In this document: one piece after another, positions 1 through 8,944 of the stretch | How positions within the stretch are numbered: the stretch's first letter is position 1 | Layout: each line of letters starts with the position of its first letter | NCBI RefSeq assembly: GCF_029873255.1 | Contig: NZ_CP123622.1 | Span: forward strand, 434,501 to 498,500 | Source of the DNA: Pigmentibacter sp. JX0631 | GTDB taxonomy: Bacteria; Bdellovibrionota_B; Oligoflexia; Silvanigrellales; Silvanigrellaceae | Reading direction: 5' to 3' | DNA: 64,000 nucleotides | The notes under the pieces: model-generated | What the model was told of the DNA's origin: nothing | Databases searched by the model: none | The model's input: only the letters and a program-made list of their open reading frames with translations | Program-made: the position numbers and the translations under genes

Positions 1-533
1 CCAGGCATAAAGAGACAGCCATAAAACGAATAAAAGCATCATTCTTCGGACCAACTGGTGTATTTTTTACTTTAATATATTCAAAAACTTTCATTCCCGA
101 ATATAAAAGAACAGTAATATGAACAATAGAACAAGCAGGGCATACTAACTGCAATTTGAAATAAGAAATGTATGCTAAACAAATAACACTAATAAAACCT
201 AAACCTGCCAACATTAATTCAAGTTGTGCTAACCATTTTTTTGTTACCTGTGTAAATTTTGGTAAAATTGCAGCTGAAAATAGGATTGCAAAAAAAGTCA
301 TTCCGTAAGCACCCAAAGGTATAGATGCTATTTCACCAAATGAGCTGCCAATCACTGCTGAACAACTTACAGTTGAATTAAAATCACAAAGCTGTTTTCC
401 ACTACTTTTTAAAGTAACTTGTAAATGCACAATTAATGAATACAAGGAAACAGAAAAACCAATAACACTCAGAATGATTGATGTTACATTTAATTTAGAT
501 GTGAAAATATTTTCTTGGTCAGTCGATTGCATA
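1..533 (-). CDS. VKOR-family disulfide-forming membrane protein (3' part off window)
   Basis: Reading from the ATG at 533 down to base 1 gives 177 uninterrupted residues, and the frame leaves the window, so the C-terminus is missing. The protein is mostly membrane segments (about 17-38, 72-90, 105-125, 135-150). It shows the vitamin K epoxide reductase cysteine pattern: a loop pair C49 and C57, then a CPAC redox motif at 131-134 in a later helix. Bacterial VKORs re-oxidise DsbA-type proteins using quinone, the role of DsbB. Many carry a fused C-terminal thioredoxin domain, which cannot be judged here. The Shine-Dalgarno AGGAAGG lies just before the ATG. It follows deoC by 14 bases and is probably co-transcribed. 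A DsbA-like lipoprotein at 51742-52821 is a possible partner, by inference only. Confidence 0.82.
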
Positions 534-547
534 ACCTTCCTTTTCAA

Positions 548-1303
548 TTAGTAATTAGAATTATTTAGCTTACCTTTAATGATGTCATTACCACCACTTG
601 TACCCAAACGAGTAGCTCCAGCTTGAACAAAAGCAAAAGCGTCATCGATAGAACGAACGCCACCACTTGCTTTTATTCCTACTACATTTCCAGTTTCTTG
701 TTGATAAGCATTTAATGCATTTTTTATTACTTCAATATCTTGAAGGCTTGCGCCTCTTGAAGAAAAACCAGTTGAAGTTTTAATTACATGAATGCCGCAT
801 TTTGCCGCAATAAGAGTACATTTATAAATTTCTTCAGTAGACAATAAAGCTGTTTCTAAAATCACTTTAACTAACTTATCTTTTGCATTTTCAACTATCA
901 ATAAATATTCTTTTTCTAAAGAATTAAACTCACTATTTTTGACAAAAGTGTTATTTTGCACAAAATCGAATTCATCCACAGAATCCATTATACTTTTCAT
1001 TTCTTCTACTTTTGCAGCAGTAGAGGTATATCCAAGCGGAAAACCTAAAACTGTGCATACTTTTACAACTGAATTTTTTAATTTTAGCTTGGCTTCTTTT
1101 GTATAACATGGAGGAACACAGACAGAACGAAATTTAGCAGAGAGAGCATCTTCACATAACTTATTTATTTCACTTTTAGTCGCAGAAGGCTTTAATAACG
1201 TTGAATCAATTAAATTAGCAAAATCAAGAGTATTAAATGATTCTTTAATTTTATTTTGCCAGTAAAAATCTTGTTCTAATTCAGAGTGTACAAATTTTAT
1301 CAT
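548..1303 (-). CDS. deoC: Deoxyribose-phosphate aldolase
   Basis: DeoC cleaves 2-deoxyribose-5-phosphate to glyceraldehyde-3-phosphate and acetaldehyde in deoxynucleoside salvage. The class I aldolase core is clear: the Schiff-base lysine in VIKTSTGF (K175) and the second active-site lysine in IKASGGVR (K211), with a GTSGG phosphate-binding loop near the C-terminus. Length (251 aa) is normal. I chose the ATG at 1303 because it overlaps the upstream stop in an ATGA arrangement and has GGAG eight bases before it. An upstream in-frame ATG at 1324 would add seven residues inside the preceding gene. It is probably translationally coupled to the lipoprotein gene upstream. The upp and udk genes near 50-51 kb serve a related salvage role but are far away. 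Confidence 0.93.
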   Translation of the reverse strand: MIKFVHSELEQDFYWQNKIKESFNTLDFANLIDSTLLKPSATKSEINKLCEDALSAKFRSVCVPPCYTKEAKLKLKNSVVKVCTVLGFPLGYTSTAAKVEEMKSIMDSVDEFDFVQNNTFVKNSEFNSLEKEYLLIVENAKDKLVKVILETALLSTEEIYKCTLIAAKCGIHVIKTSTGFSSRGASLQDIEVIKNALNAYQQETGNVVGIKASGGVRSIDDAFAFVQAGATRLGTSGGNDIIKGKLNNSNY

Positions 1304-3189
1304 TTTTGCTGCTCCACATGACATATACCATCTCCACTGTAATCAACACAAAAATCTCTAGTAATAGCAAATGGGATTGAATTGTGAGTTCCTACCAAAA
1401 AATCGGGTAGATATTCATCCCCCCATGCCAGCCATCTTACGGTAAAAGCTTTTGTTTCCATAATATTTTCTTCAAAACTAGCTGAAAAAGGTTTTGATAA
1501 GTCTCCTCTATCCAGAACCCATCTCCTCCGCAATTTACCATTTACATACATTTCTACTACACTGGTAGAATTCCATTCAGGAATAAGTACTCTTAATCTA
1601 AATTTTTGCTGTACATAACTGGAAAACATACTGTCATTATCTAAAAGAGTAAGTGGTTCAAAGATACTAAAAGTAACTCCATTGCTAGCTTGAACATTTG
1701 TATATTTTAAAAATTCTGGTCGATAAACTAATCTGTTAATTTTTGTAAAAGCAGAAAAAGGCACTGCATTATGCGCAATATTTTTTTCCCCAGTACCACC
1801 CAAGGGTATCCCTAGAAAAGGTAAATTTTGGCTTTCATTTCGCAAGAAGGAAACGTTCGACGATAGCATTTTTCCAGAAACACCCAAATAAATTTTATTA
1901 AAATCAAAATGATTCATTTCATTCATTGAATTTAATTGACTGATTAAAAAATTATTAGAAAATGAAACATATTTGTTGTCTTGATTTTTTGCTATAAAGT
2001 TTAATTTTTTATTGACCTCTTGATCAAGATCGTTTTTTATTTCAAAATCTAAGTTAACATTATAAAAATTTGCTAATAATATTTTATTACTTGCAAACAA
2101 CCAACTTAAAAAAACATTTGACTCCATTAATTGGATTGGAAAAATTGAGTTATCAAAAATATAACTATTACTTTCTTGTTCGGAATCAAGAAAATATTTA
2201 TCCTCTCCCTCACAATTTAACTCAAAGATTTCGTTATCAGAAAGTTCGATTGTTTTTAAGCAAACTAATTTATTCTTGCGTAAAATTGCAAAAGTATACA
2301 AGGCTGGTTCTAATTGAATTTCAAAAGGTTTTTCTCCAATGAAAATTGAAGTTTTTTGATATTCATCGACATTCATCCTTTTGGTTTGAATGTTTCCTAT
2401 TGAAAAAAGATCTCTAGCTATCTTTGAAGGGATTAACAAACTTCCAGCTTGAAAATTTTCTTCAATTTTTTTCAAATTTTCTTCTGAAAGTGTTCTTCCT
2501 AATCGAAGAATGTCACCATTTTTTATTCCATTTATTCCCTTCGGAACTATCTTTGCATAACTGCTATCAAAGAAAGGGACTTTAACATTTGTTAATTCCC
2601 CTTCGACTTGAAATTCTCGTCTTAAATCCCCATAGCCACTTGATATTACATATTTTTTAAGTGCAATAAAACAACTCGCTTTTCCTTCAGAATTCATTTT
2701 AACCATAGCAAATGGTTTTTTGCTTTCAGAACTCATTAAAAAAAATAGTTTTTTATAATTGTGATGTGGAAATAAACTATCTGATTCAAATTGAATTCGT
2801 TTAAGTTCACCTTTTGGTAAATTGCTTATTTCGGAGTCATCTACAATACGACAATTTCCTGGTTCAGGTGGTAAAATAGGGTTATTAGCTCCATTCCAAT
2901 AGCCAATTAAAGAATCAGAGGGAAGGATAGACAGCCAGTTTTCATTTGGAAGAATAAATGGTGCCCAAACTAGCCCTTCTTCCTGAAATGGGTTTACATC
3001 GACATAACTGCTCATTATGAGAATGTTTTTATCGATAGAAGGGTTATAAGGATTGGAGTTTTGCTCAAAAAACTGAATTTCAGCTTCATTTACCGAGCGG
3101 CAAGAGCTAAAACTAAAAAAGAAAAGAAGGGTCAAAAAATGTAAGGATATGTATTTTTTAATTTTTTTACAAAAAGTATCATATATCAT
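1300..3189 (-). CDS. Large predicted lipoprotein, function unknown
   Basis: The 629-aa protein starts with a basic N-terminus, a hydrophobic stretch and a lipobox-like SFSSC at about residues 26-30, so it is probably a lipoprotein. The last ~120 residues look like a beta-sandwich: a VEMYVNGKLRRRW segment, then AWGDEYLP, and a terminal PFAITRDFCVDYSGDGIC stretch. That ending resembles the C-terminal region of CehA/McbA-type PHP-domain proteins, but I see no metal-binding PHP motifs in the rest. The resemblance is my reading and not a verified homology. Its stop overlaps the deoC start by four bases, so the two are probably one transcript. The Shine-Dalgarno is weak (GGAT). Confidence 0.75.
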   Translation of the reverse strand: MIYDTFCKKIKKYISLHFLTLLFFFSFSSCRSVNEAEIQFFEQNSNPYNPSIDKNILIMSSYVDVNPFQEEGLVWAPFILPNENWLSILPSDSLIGYWNGANNPILPPEPGNCRIVDDSEISNLPKGELKRIQFESDSLFPHHNYKKLFFLMSSESKKPFAMVKMNSEGKASCFIALKKYVISSGYGDLRREFQVEGELTNVKVPFFDSSYAKIVPKGINGIKNGDILRLGRTLSEENLKKIEENFQAGSLLIPSKIARDLFSIGNIQTKRMNVDEYQKTSIFIGEKPFEIQLEPALYTFAILRKNKLVCLKTIELSDNEIFELNCEGEDKYFLDSEQESNSYIFDNSIFPIQLMESNVFLSWLFASNKILLANFYNVNLDFEIKNDLDQEVNKKLNFIAKNQDNKYVSFSNNFLISQLNSMNEMNHFDFNKIYLGVSGKMLSSNVSFLRNESQNLPFLGIPLGGTGEKNIAHNAVPFSAFTKINRLVYRPEFLKYTNVQASNGVTFSIFEPLTLLDNDSMFSSYVQQKFRLRVLIPEWNSTSVVEMYVNGKLRRRWVLDRGDLSKPFSASFEENIMETKAFTVRWLAWGDEYLPDFLVGTHNSIPFAITRDFCVDYSGDGICHVEQQK

Positions 3190-3313
3190 AGTTATTATTG
3201 ATCCATATCAAAGAAATTTCTCCTGAAGTCATTTAGCTTTCTGTTTTCAGGCATGATTCGCCTAGACAATACATATCTTATAAATATTCCAATTTATATA
3301 AAATGAGGTCACT

Positions 3314-3637
3314 ATGTTTTTACTTCGTCAACGCTCAATCACCCTAGCTAATGGACAAGAGTGTTCTACTACAAAAGAACACCAGCCTAGCCAAACTTCC
3401 GATCTTGCCAACGGGGAGAGATATGAGAATGGACAAAGAGTCAAAACACTTCCTCCAAGTGTGATTAAAGATATCGAGCAAAAAAACATTGCTAGACGTT
3501 TAGCTGGTTTATCCCCTATTCACGTACGCGTTCGTCGCTGCCTTACTTGTGGTTCCATGTTTGAATCAGCTGGCAACAGAACTTGCGGTTGTTCTAGTCG
3601 TACAGCAGGAACAATAGCAGGTAGAGAAATCATTTAA
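3314..3637 (+). CDS. Small zinc-ribbon-like protein, unknown
   Basis: A 107-aa protein with a good Shine-Dalgarno (GAGG) five bases before the ATG and a strong terminator right after it, so it is a single-gene transcript. The N-terminal half is polar and probably flexible. The C-terminal third is arginine-rich and holds a CLTCG pair followed by a TCGCSS pair, four cysteines spaced like a small zinc ribbon. There is no signal peptide. The basic residues around the cysteines would suit RNA or ribosome binding, but that is speculation. I do not recognise the family. Confidence 0.72.
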   Translation: MFLLRQRSITLANGQECSTTKEHQPSQTSDLANGERYENGQRVKTLPPSVIKDIEQKNIARRLAGLSPIHVRVRRCLTCGSMFESAGNRTCGCSSRTAGTIAGREII

Positions 3638-3660
3638 TTTTTTTCCTTTATTTTCTAATT

Positions 3661-3700
3661 AAACTTCTTGTTAAATTAAAAGTGCAAGAAGTTTTTTTTT
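3661..3700 (+). terminator. Rho-independent terminator
   Basis: A 10-bp stem, AAACTTCTTG at 3661-3670 pairing with CAAGAAGTTT at 3685-3694, is followed by a run of T to 3700. It closes the zinc-ribbon gene. The run of T is only on this strand, so it serves plus-strand transcription. Confidence 0.88.
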
Positions 3701-4727
3701 ATGCCTCAATATTAGGTTTTCTTGACCATTTTCTGTAGTCCCAACACCATTGATTTGGATGTTGCCGAATTTGCTCTTCTATCCATTTTGTAAAATAGGC
3801 CATCTCAGAGGCGACTTCTGTTTCTCTCTCTTTTATTTTATCTTTGGCAAACAATTCTGCTGGAATTAAATACTCATCTTTTGCATATATTTGCTGATAA
3901 TTTTCAAGAATATTTTTCTTTAAATGCGGGTTTTTTCCACTTTGCATTTTCAATCTTACTACTCCAGGCATAACACGGTAAGCAGCTGCATAAGCAATAA
4001 CCATTCCTTGATTCATACACATTCTTAGTCCGGAGGTTGGAAATGCTGCATAGTCATTAAAAAACTGAATAAATAATCCGCCACTTTTCGGTTTTTGGTC
4101 AACCAGCATGCAAAATGAAGCTTTCCCTGATTGAATGAGCTTTTCCATTTTATGAAATAAGGATTTGTCCGTCATAACAACACCCATACCTGGGCGTACT
4201 CGATACCAGCTCAATAATTTATTTACCCATTGGAACTTTGCTGGCTGAGCTAAAGCATAAACTTTATTATGTTTTCCCTTTACTACTTCTTCTGTGACAG
4301 GTAAAGAATACATTTCTACATTTGCCATATGCGATAAAATATAAACAATTCCTTTTTCACTTAAAGCTGGATATTTTTTCTTTAATTCAGCATAAAAATC
4401 TTGATAAATAAAATTATCGCTAAATTCACATATATTTAAATTTAACTTTTGAAAAATAAAAGCTTCAATAAAGTAATATAAGTAATTTAAGTAGACCTGT
4501 GTTATTAATATATTCGATTTAAAACCTTTAATATTAAGCTGTTGTCTTAAATTTTGCTTTGCTGTTTGGGTAGGAAAGATAGGTAAAAAAGTGAGAAAGA
4601 AACTAATAAAACCAAAAAAAATATAGAGAGGTAAAAACAAAATGTTTAGCAATAAAAGGATGATATATTTAATTTTTTTCATAAATTTAAGCCTTACATA
4701 AAATTTTCCGATCACCATACTAAGCAT
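3699..4727 (-). CDS. LpxL/HtrB-type lipid A acyltransferase
   Basis: The protein (342 aa from the first ATG) has an N-terminal membrane anchor and the lysophospholipid acyltransferase fold of the LpxL/LpxM/HtrB family. These enzymes add secondary acyl chains to Kdo-lipid IVA at the inner membrane. The catalytic H-x4-E motif is seen in LSHMANVEMY. Family-typical segments follow: a VDQKPKSGG stretch, FFNDYAAFPTSG and a C-terminal HPNQWCWDYRKW (the family's P-x-x-W-x-W-x-x-R/K-R ending). The start is uncertain: the ATG at 4727 has AGG before it, while the ATG at 4682 gives a protein beginning MKKIKYI, a more usual N-terminus. The exact acyl chain and position cannot be told from sequence. Confidence 0.88.
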   Translation of the reverse strand: MLSMVIGKFYVRLKFMKKIKYIILLLLNILFLPLYIFFGFISFFLTFLPIFPTQTAKQNLRQQLNIKGFKSNILITQVYLNYLYYFIEAFIFQKLNLNICEFSDNFIYQDFYAELKKKYPALSEKGIVYILSHMANVEMYSLPVTEEVVKGKHNKVYALAQPAKFQWVNKLLSWYRVRPGMGVVMTDKSLFHKMEKLIQSGKASFCMLVDQKPKSGGLFIQFFNDYAAFPTSGLRMCMNQGMVIAYAAAYRVMPGVVRLKMQSGKNPHLKKNILENYQQIYAKDEYLIPAELFAKDKIKERETEVASEMAYFTKWIEEQIRQHPNQWCWDYRKWSRKPNIEA

Positions 4728-4752
4728 TTTTTGCCTATTAAGGGAGAGATCA

Positions 4753-5094
4753 GTGGTTTTGCCAGTATATGATCGAACACCTTACAATGTCGAATATTAT
4801 AAGGATGGGGTAAAAGAAACAATTCGCCGCGTTCCTCCCCCAAAATTACATGATATGGAAGAAGGAGATGAAGTCAAAATCATTCGCAAAAAAGGAGATG
4901 ACTGGGATCAAGGTGATAGAGTAGATATCAAAGCAATTAATCCAAGACAAGCAAATACATTGACTATAGAAAAAGCAAATGGTGATTATACTTTTTTATC
5001 ATATGATGATGTCGAATTAAAAGAAAAATCAGCCTTGCATTATATTAGGGAAGGAAGAGATCCTTTTGGAAGCCAATATTTACTTTGGCCTTAA
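4753..5094 (+). CDS. Small conserved-looking protein, unknown
   Basis: A 113-aa protein that begins with GTG at 4753. The start is supported by a strong Shine-Dalgarno (AAGGGAG) about seven bases upstream, and no in-frame ATG lies near. It is soluble and highly charged. A central stretch (GDEVKIIRKKGDDWDQGDR) and alternating hydrophobic residues suggest a small beta-barrel or SH3-like fold, which is only a structural guess. The C-terminus GSQYLLWP is hydrophobic. It is divergent from the acyltransferase gene and overlaps the 3' end of the desaturase gene by four bases. Function unknown. Confidence 0.72.
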   Translation: MVLPVYDRTPYNVEYYKDGVKETIRRVPPPKLHDMEEGDEVKIIRKKGDDWDQGDRVDIKAINPRQANTLTIEKANGDYTFLSYDDVELKEKSALHYIREGRDPFGSQYLLWP

Positions 5095-5966
5095 AAAATA
5101 TTGTGTCTCTTTTTAGCATAGTCTTGGTCTGTTTTAATCAATTTTTGATGCATTTCAGGTAAATAAGATGTTGGTAACGTAGGATAAAGATGATGTACCA
5201 AATGATAACAATCATTTCTAGGAAAAAATATAGCATTTAATAACGGAATAGAAAATATGTGATTTCTAGTTTTCTCTTCTTTTTCAATTTGATAATAAAG
5301 ACCGCCATGGTCTAAATAGTCAGACAATATTTTACACATTTGATAAGATGTAAAAAAAGGAAGTAAAAGAAAAAGAAAGATTATTTTAAATCCAAAAAAC
5401 AAACAGAGAAAAAAAATCATTATGAATGTAACACTATGAATGAAAAAATTTTTTTTCTCTGTATAATTTAACACGAATGAATTTTTAATAAGAAGAAACC
5501 AATTTTTAGGAGATAGTACAACCTTAAAAAGAGTTTTTAATGAAAATTTATTTTTACTACAAACACCAATAATTTGTCGAGAAATAAAATCTTTATCAAG
5601 ATTTAAATCACCTAAATACTTATGATGCGAGTGATGATCTTTTAAATATCTATCAAAGCAAGAAAATTCAAGAGCAGATAATATTTTTCCTATATAATAA
5701 TTTTGTTTCCTTGAAGAAACAAAATTAAAATGACTACACTCATGAATAATATTTCCAAGAGCACGCATTCTAGTGCCATTTAATATAATAAAAAATACTG
5801 AAAAAACAAGAAAAATAAAATTATTTTCAAATTGAAGAAAAAAACAAATAACAATCGGAATAAATAGAATTGTTATATGAAAAAAAATTGTGCTAAGTCC
5901 CCAAAATAAATTACCACAAGCGGATTTTTTTTTAAGTATATTGATGGAATTTTCAGTATTATTCAT
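5091..5966 (-). CDS. Membrane fatty acid desaturase family protein
   Basis: A 291-aa membrane di-iron enzyme of the fatty acid desaturase/hydroxylase superfamily. All three histidine boxes are present: HECSH, HHSHH and a C-terminal HLVHH, which together bind the two irons. Four or more hydrophobic segments surround them. The size fits a compact acyl-lipid desaturase or related hydroxylase; substrate and position cannot be read. No ferredoxin or reductase partner is adjacent. It probably adjusts membrane fluidity. It is alone on the minus strand, downstream of flgE in direction but separated by 130 bases of AT-rich DNA that probably holds its promoter. Confidence 0.87.
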   Translation of the reverse strand: MNNTENSINILKKKSACGNLFWGLSTIFFHITILFIPIVICFFLQFENNFIFLVFSVFFIILNGTRMRALGNIIHECSHFNFVSSRKQNYYIGKILSALEFSCFDRYLKDHHSHHKYLGDLNLDKDFISRQIIGVCSKNKFSLKTLFKVVLSPKNWFLLIKNSFVLNYTEKKNFFIHSVTFIMIFFLCLFFGFKIIFLFLLLPFFTSYQMCKILSDYLDHGGLYYQIEKEEKTRNHIFSIPLLNAIFFPRNDCYHLVHHLYPTLPTSYLPEMHQKLIKTDQDYAKKRHNIF

Positions 5967-6095
5967 AAACTTTCTGCATTAAAAAAATAAACTCTATATT
6001 TATCATTACTATAGAATTTATATCAACGCTCCACATTTATCAATTTCTCTTGAAAATGCAATTGTATCTTCTCATTTTTTTACATTAATTTAAAA

Positions 6096-7472
6096 TTATC
6101 TTTTTAAATTAATTACTTCTTCTAACATGGTATCAGTTGTAGTAACCGCTTTTGAGTTGGCTTGGAATCCTCTTTGGGTTAATATCATATCCACAAATTG
6201 TTGTGCCAAATCAACGTTTGATTCTTCCAAACTTGCTGAATAGATACTCCCCCTAGAGAGAGTTTGCGGAAGACCTATCCTCGCTTCACCAGCTTTTGGA
6301 GTTGCAATGTAGTTGTTACGCCCAATTTTTTGCAACCCATGAGTGTTTTGAAAGACAGCTAAAGCCACAGCCCCCAGTCTTCTTTCCAAACCATTCGTAT
6401 AAGTACCTCTAATAATGCCATCTAAATCTATTTTAAGAGTTTTTAAATACCCTGCCTCATAACCATCTTGAGAGTGGAAAGCCACCCCAGATTTAGCAGC
6501 TAAACTCGTTGAACCTTGAGTCCCAACAATACCATCTTCATCAATAGTTGGACCAAAATTGAATTGAAGTTTTTGTGGTCTTGCCCCATTTACAAATTGG
6601 ACATCAAAAGCATCTGTTTTATTTATATAATCTATTTGAATGGGTGTTCCAGCCTTGTTTTTAAAATTTAAAATAGGTTTCCCATCTTCATCAAATTCAA
6701 CTACTCCTTCCGCAATAACCGCAGGTAAAACCTTTCCTTTTTCATTTACCGGAGGATTCATAGAGATCTCCTGGCCATCAACAGTTGCATACCAGTGCCA
6801 TTCATTTTTTGTTGCGTCTGTAGTTCTGGTATAATAAATAACAGCTTGCCGCCCATAGCCAAAATTATCAAAAATGGTAACAGCACTGGCAAAATTTGAA
6901 GTATCTGCTGGACGTGATAAGTCAAAATCATCTACCGGAGGTCTTTCTCTCACATCCAAATTTGTAACTATATTTACGATATTAGTTGGTTTTGGTGGAA
7001 TAATATTTGTTATGATCTGCATATCAGTCATTTTAACAGAAAGCCTGTTGTTACTATCAGGATCGGGCATGTAACCTTGTACTCGAGCACCAGTCGGATC
7101 TGTTAATTTTCCGTCTTTATCAAAGCGAAAGCTTCCTTGTCTGGTATAGAAAAGGCCATTTGACTCTTTGACCTCTGCCACATCGCTTTTAATCACAAAA
7201 AATCCATCACCTTGAACACTTAAATCTGTAATTTGTCCCGTATTCGTAACAGCACCTTGATTATATAATGTGGTTATATTCCTAAGCCTCGCACCACGGC
7301 CTAATTGGGATCTCTCATTTAAAGTAACAGCAAGCATGTCCTCGAATTCTGCTCTATCTGTTTTAAATGATTTTGTATTGGCGTTTGCAATATTATTTGC
7401 GACAACAGACATTCCATCAGCATTTGTTCCTAAGCCAGAAACCGCACTAAATAAGGCATAATTAATAGGCAT
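6096..7472 (-). CDS. flgE: Flagellar hook protein FlgE
   Basis: FlgE polymerises into the flagellar hook that joins rod and filament. The N-terminus carries the rod/hook family signature ANNIANANTKSFK at about 26-38. The C-terminus has the matching coiled-coil segment (MILTQRGFQANSKAV, then DTMLEEVINL). These ends form the inner hook domain D0. The 458-aa length and a variable middle section (about 150-330) are typical. The ATG at 7472 is preceded by AAGGA at eight bases. It follows flgD and fliK in one transcriptional direction with short gaps, a hook-assembly operon. Confidence 0.96.
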   Translation of the reverse strand: MPINYALFSAVSGLGTNADGMSVVANNIANANTKSFKTDRAEFEDMLAVTLNERSQLGRGARLRNITTLYNQGAVTNTGQITDLSVQGDGFFVIKSDVAEVKESNGLFYTRQGSFRFDKDGKLTDPTGARVQGYMPDPDSNNRLSVKMTDMQIITNIIPPKPTNIVNIVTNLDVRERPPVDDFDLSRPADTSNFASAVTIFDNFGYGRQAVIYYTRTTDATKNEWHWYATVDGQEISMNPPVNEKGKVLPAVIAEGVVEFDEDGKPILNFKNKAGTPIQIDYINKTDAFDVQFVNGARPQKLQFNFGPTIDEDGIVGTQGSTSLAAKSGVAFHSQDGYEAGYLKTLKIDLDGIIRGTYTNGLERRLGAVALAVFQNTHGLQKIGRNNYIATPKAGEARIGLPQTLSRGSIYSASLEESNVDLAQQFVDMILTQRGFQANSKAVTTTDTMLEEVINLKR

Positions 7473-7507
7473 ATCAGCATTCCTTCAAAAATTATAATCT
7501 TAAAGTC

Positions 7508-8902
7508 CTAAGTTCTACCGTTTATCCCATTGACTGTGGGTGCACCTCCATATTTAGGGGCTGCCTTTGGTTCTTGATAATTTTCAACTGCTCTTTGCTT
7601 TGGAGGACTTGAAACATTACCAGTGCGTGTTGAAGCTTCTTTTGGCTCCGTAACTTTATTTTGATTTTTATATTCAGTTAAATTTAATTTTGGCTCAGAA
7701 AATACATCATTGGGATTTGTTTTTCCTGGCACAGCTTTATTTTTTCCAGTTCCATTATCATTTTCAAAAACTTTATTTTTTGCTCCCGCAAAATCGCTTT
7801 CAAAAACTTTATTTTCGTTACCTTGTGTTACAGAATTTAAATGATTTGCTTTAAATTCATCTATATTTTTGCTTGCAGCTGCATCAAATTTATCTTCATC
7901 AGGTTTGAATGCTGGTGTTAATTGCCCAGCATGCTCACCTATTTCTTGTAAATTTTTCACTGGTTCTTTTAATTGCGCACTAGATACTAATTGATTTTTT
8001 TGTGGCTTTGTCTGAATAGGAGCTGTTACTGGCTCAGGATTTCGAATTGCAATTATTTTCGCCGGATCAGCAGATCCAACATCTGTATCCAATTTTCCTC
8101 CAGCTAAAATATCCGTAATTCCTTCAACTTTAGCAATGTAAGAGGTTTTAGCAGTCATTGGTTTTCCATCTTCGGAAGAAGCTAAAATATTAAAAGTATA
8201 TGTTCCGTTCGGTTGTTTTACACCTTTATCATTTGTTCCATCCCAATTTATTTTATTAACACCTGGCTGCAATGCACCCATTGGAATACTTTTTATAACT
8301 TTTGAATGCTCATCTCTTATTTCAGCAATGACATTTGCAGCTGCAGCTGGAAGTTCAAACTTAGCTAAATTAGCTTTACCATCACCGGTTAATTTTATAT
8401 TGTTACCTTGTATCTCAATATCTTTTCCTAAATATTGAGAAAGTTTTTCAGCTTTTGCATCATTTTGCATTTTTTTCATTTCAGTGAGCACTTTATTAAC
8501 ACCCATTAATTGCTCAACTGTATTAAATTGAGCCATTTGTGAGGCCATTTCGTAATGTTCCATTGGTTTACTTGGATCTTGATATTTTAATTGCGTAACT
8601 AGTAAATTTAAGTAGTCGTCTCTTTCAAGTTTATTTTTTGCTAAATCTTGTTTTTTTCCAGTCACTTTTTCTAATTGTTTTCTGAATTCTCGATCGTTTT
8701 TTGTTTCTCCCAGACGGAAATCTCCACCCGCTTCATTTTTTTCCTTTTCAATTTCAGCTTGCCTGGCAAGATTTGATTCATAAATCATATTTTCAAAATT
8801 TGGAGCATCATCACCTTTTTCCATTTTTAGGCCAACAGATTTAGGTGGCTCAGGGGCTTTTTCAGGTATTTTAGCTACGCCTCTAGATTCTCCGATATAC
8901 AT
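7508..8902 (-). CDS. flgD: Hook assembly scaffold FlgD, long C-terminal extension
   Basis: FlgD is the cap under which FlgE assembles. The core signature lies at about 93-135 (DYLNLLVTQLKYQDPSKPM, then SQMAQFNTVEQLMGVNK), followed by a FlgD-Ig/tudor-like region at 150-260 (GVKQPNGTYTF). The protein is 464 aa, about twice the usual size. It has a charged N-terminal extension of ~90 residues and about 200 extra C-terminal residues rich in Asn, Lys, Pro and Glu. These include short repeats of the form NKVFE(S/N)D and look disordered. I chose the ATG at 8902 because GGAG sits six bases before it; an upstream ATG at 8920 lacks this. It lies between fliK and flgE. Confidence 0.93.
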   Translation of the reverse strand: MYIGESRGVAKIPEKAPEPPKSVGLKMEKGDDAPNFENMIYESNLARQAEIEKEKNEAGGDFRLGETKNDREFRKQLEKVTGKKQDLAKNKLERDDYLNLLVTQLKYQDPSKPMEHYEMASQMAQFNTVEQLMGVNKVLTEMKKMQNDAKAEKLSQYLGKDIEIQGNNIKLTGDGKANLAKFELPAAAANVIAEIRDEHSKVIKSIPMGALQPGVNKINWDGTNDKGVKQPNGTYTFNILASSEDGKPMTAKTSYIAKVEGITDILAGGKLDTDVGSADPAKIIAIRNPEPVTAPIQTKPQKNQLVSSAQLKEPVKNLQEIGEHAGQLTPAFKPDEDKFDAAASKNIDEFKANHLNSVTQGNENKVFESDFAGAKNKVFENDNGTGKNKAVPGKTNPNDVFSEPKLNLTEYKNQNKVTEPKEASTRTGNVSSPPKQRAVENYQEPKAAPKYGGAPTVNGINGRT

Positions 8903-8944
8903 AACTTTCTCCATTAACAAAAACTTACTGAAAAATTAACATAT

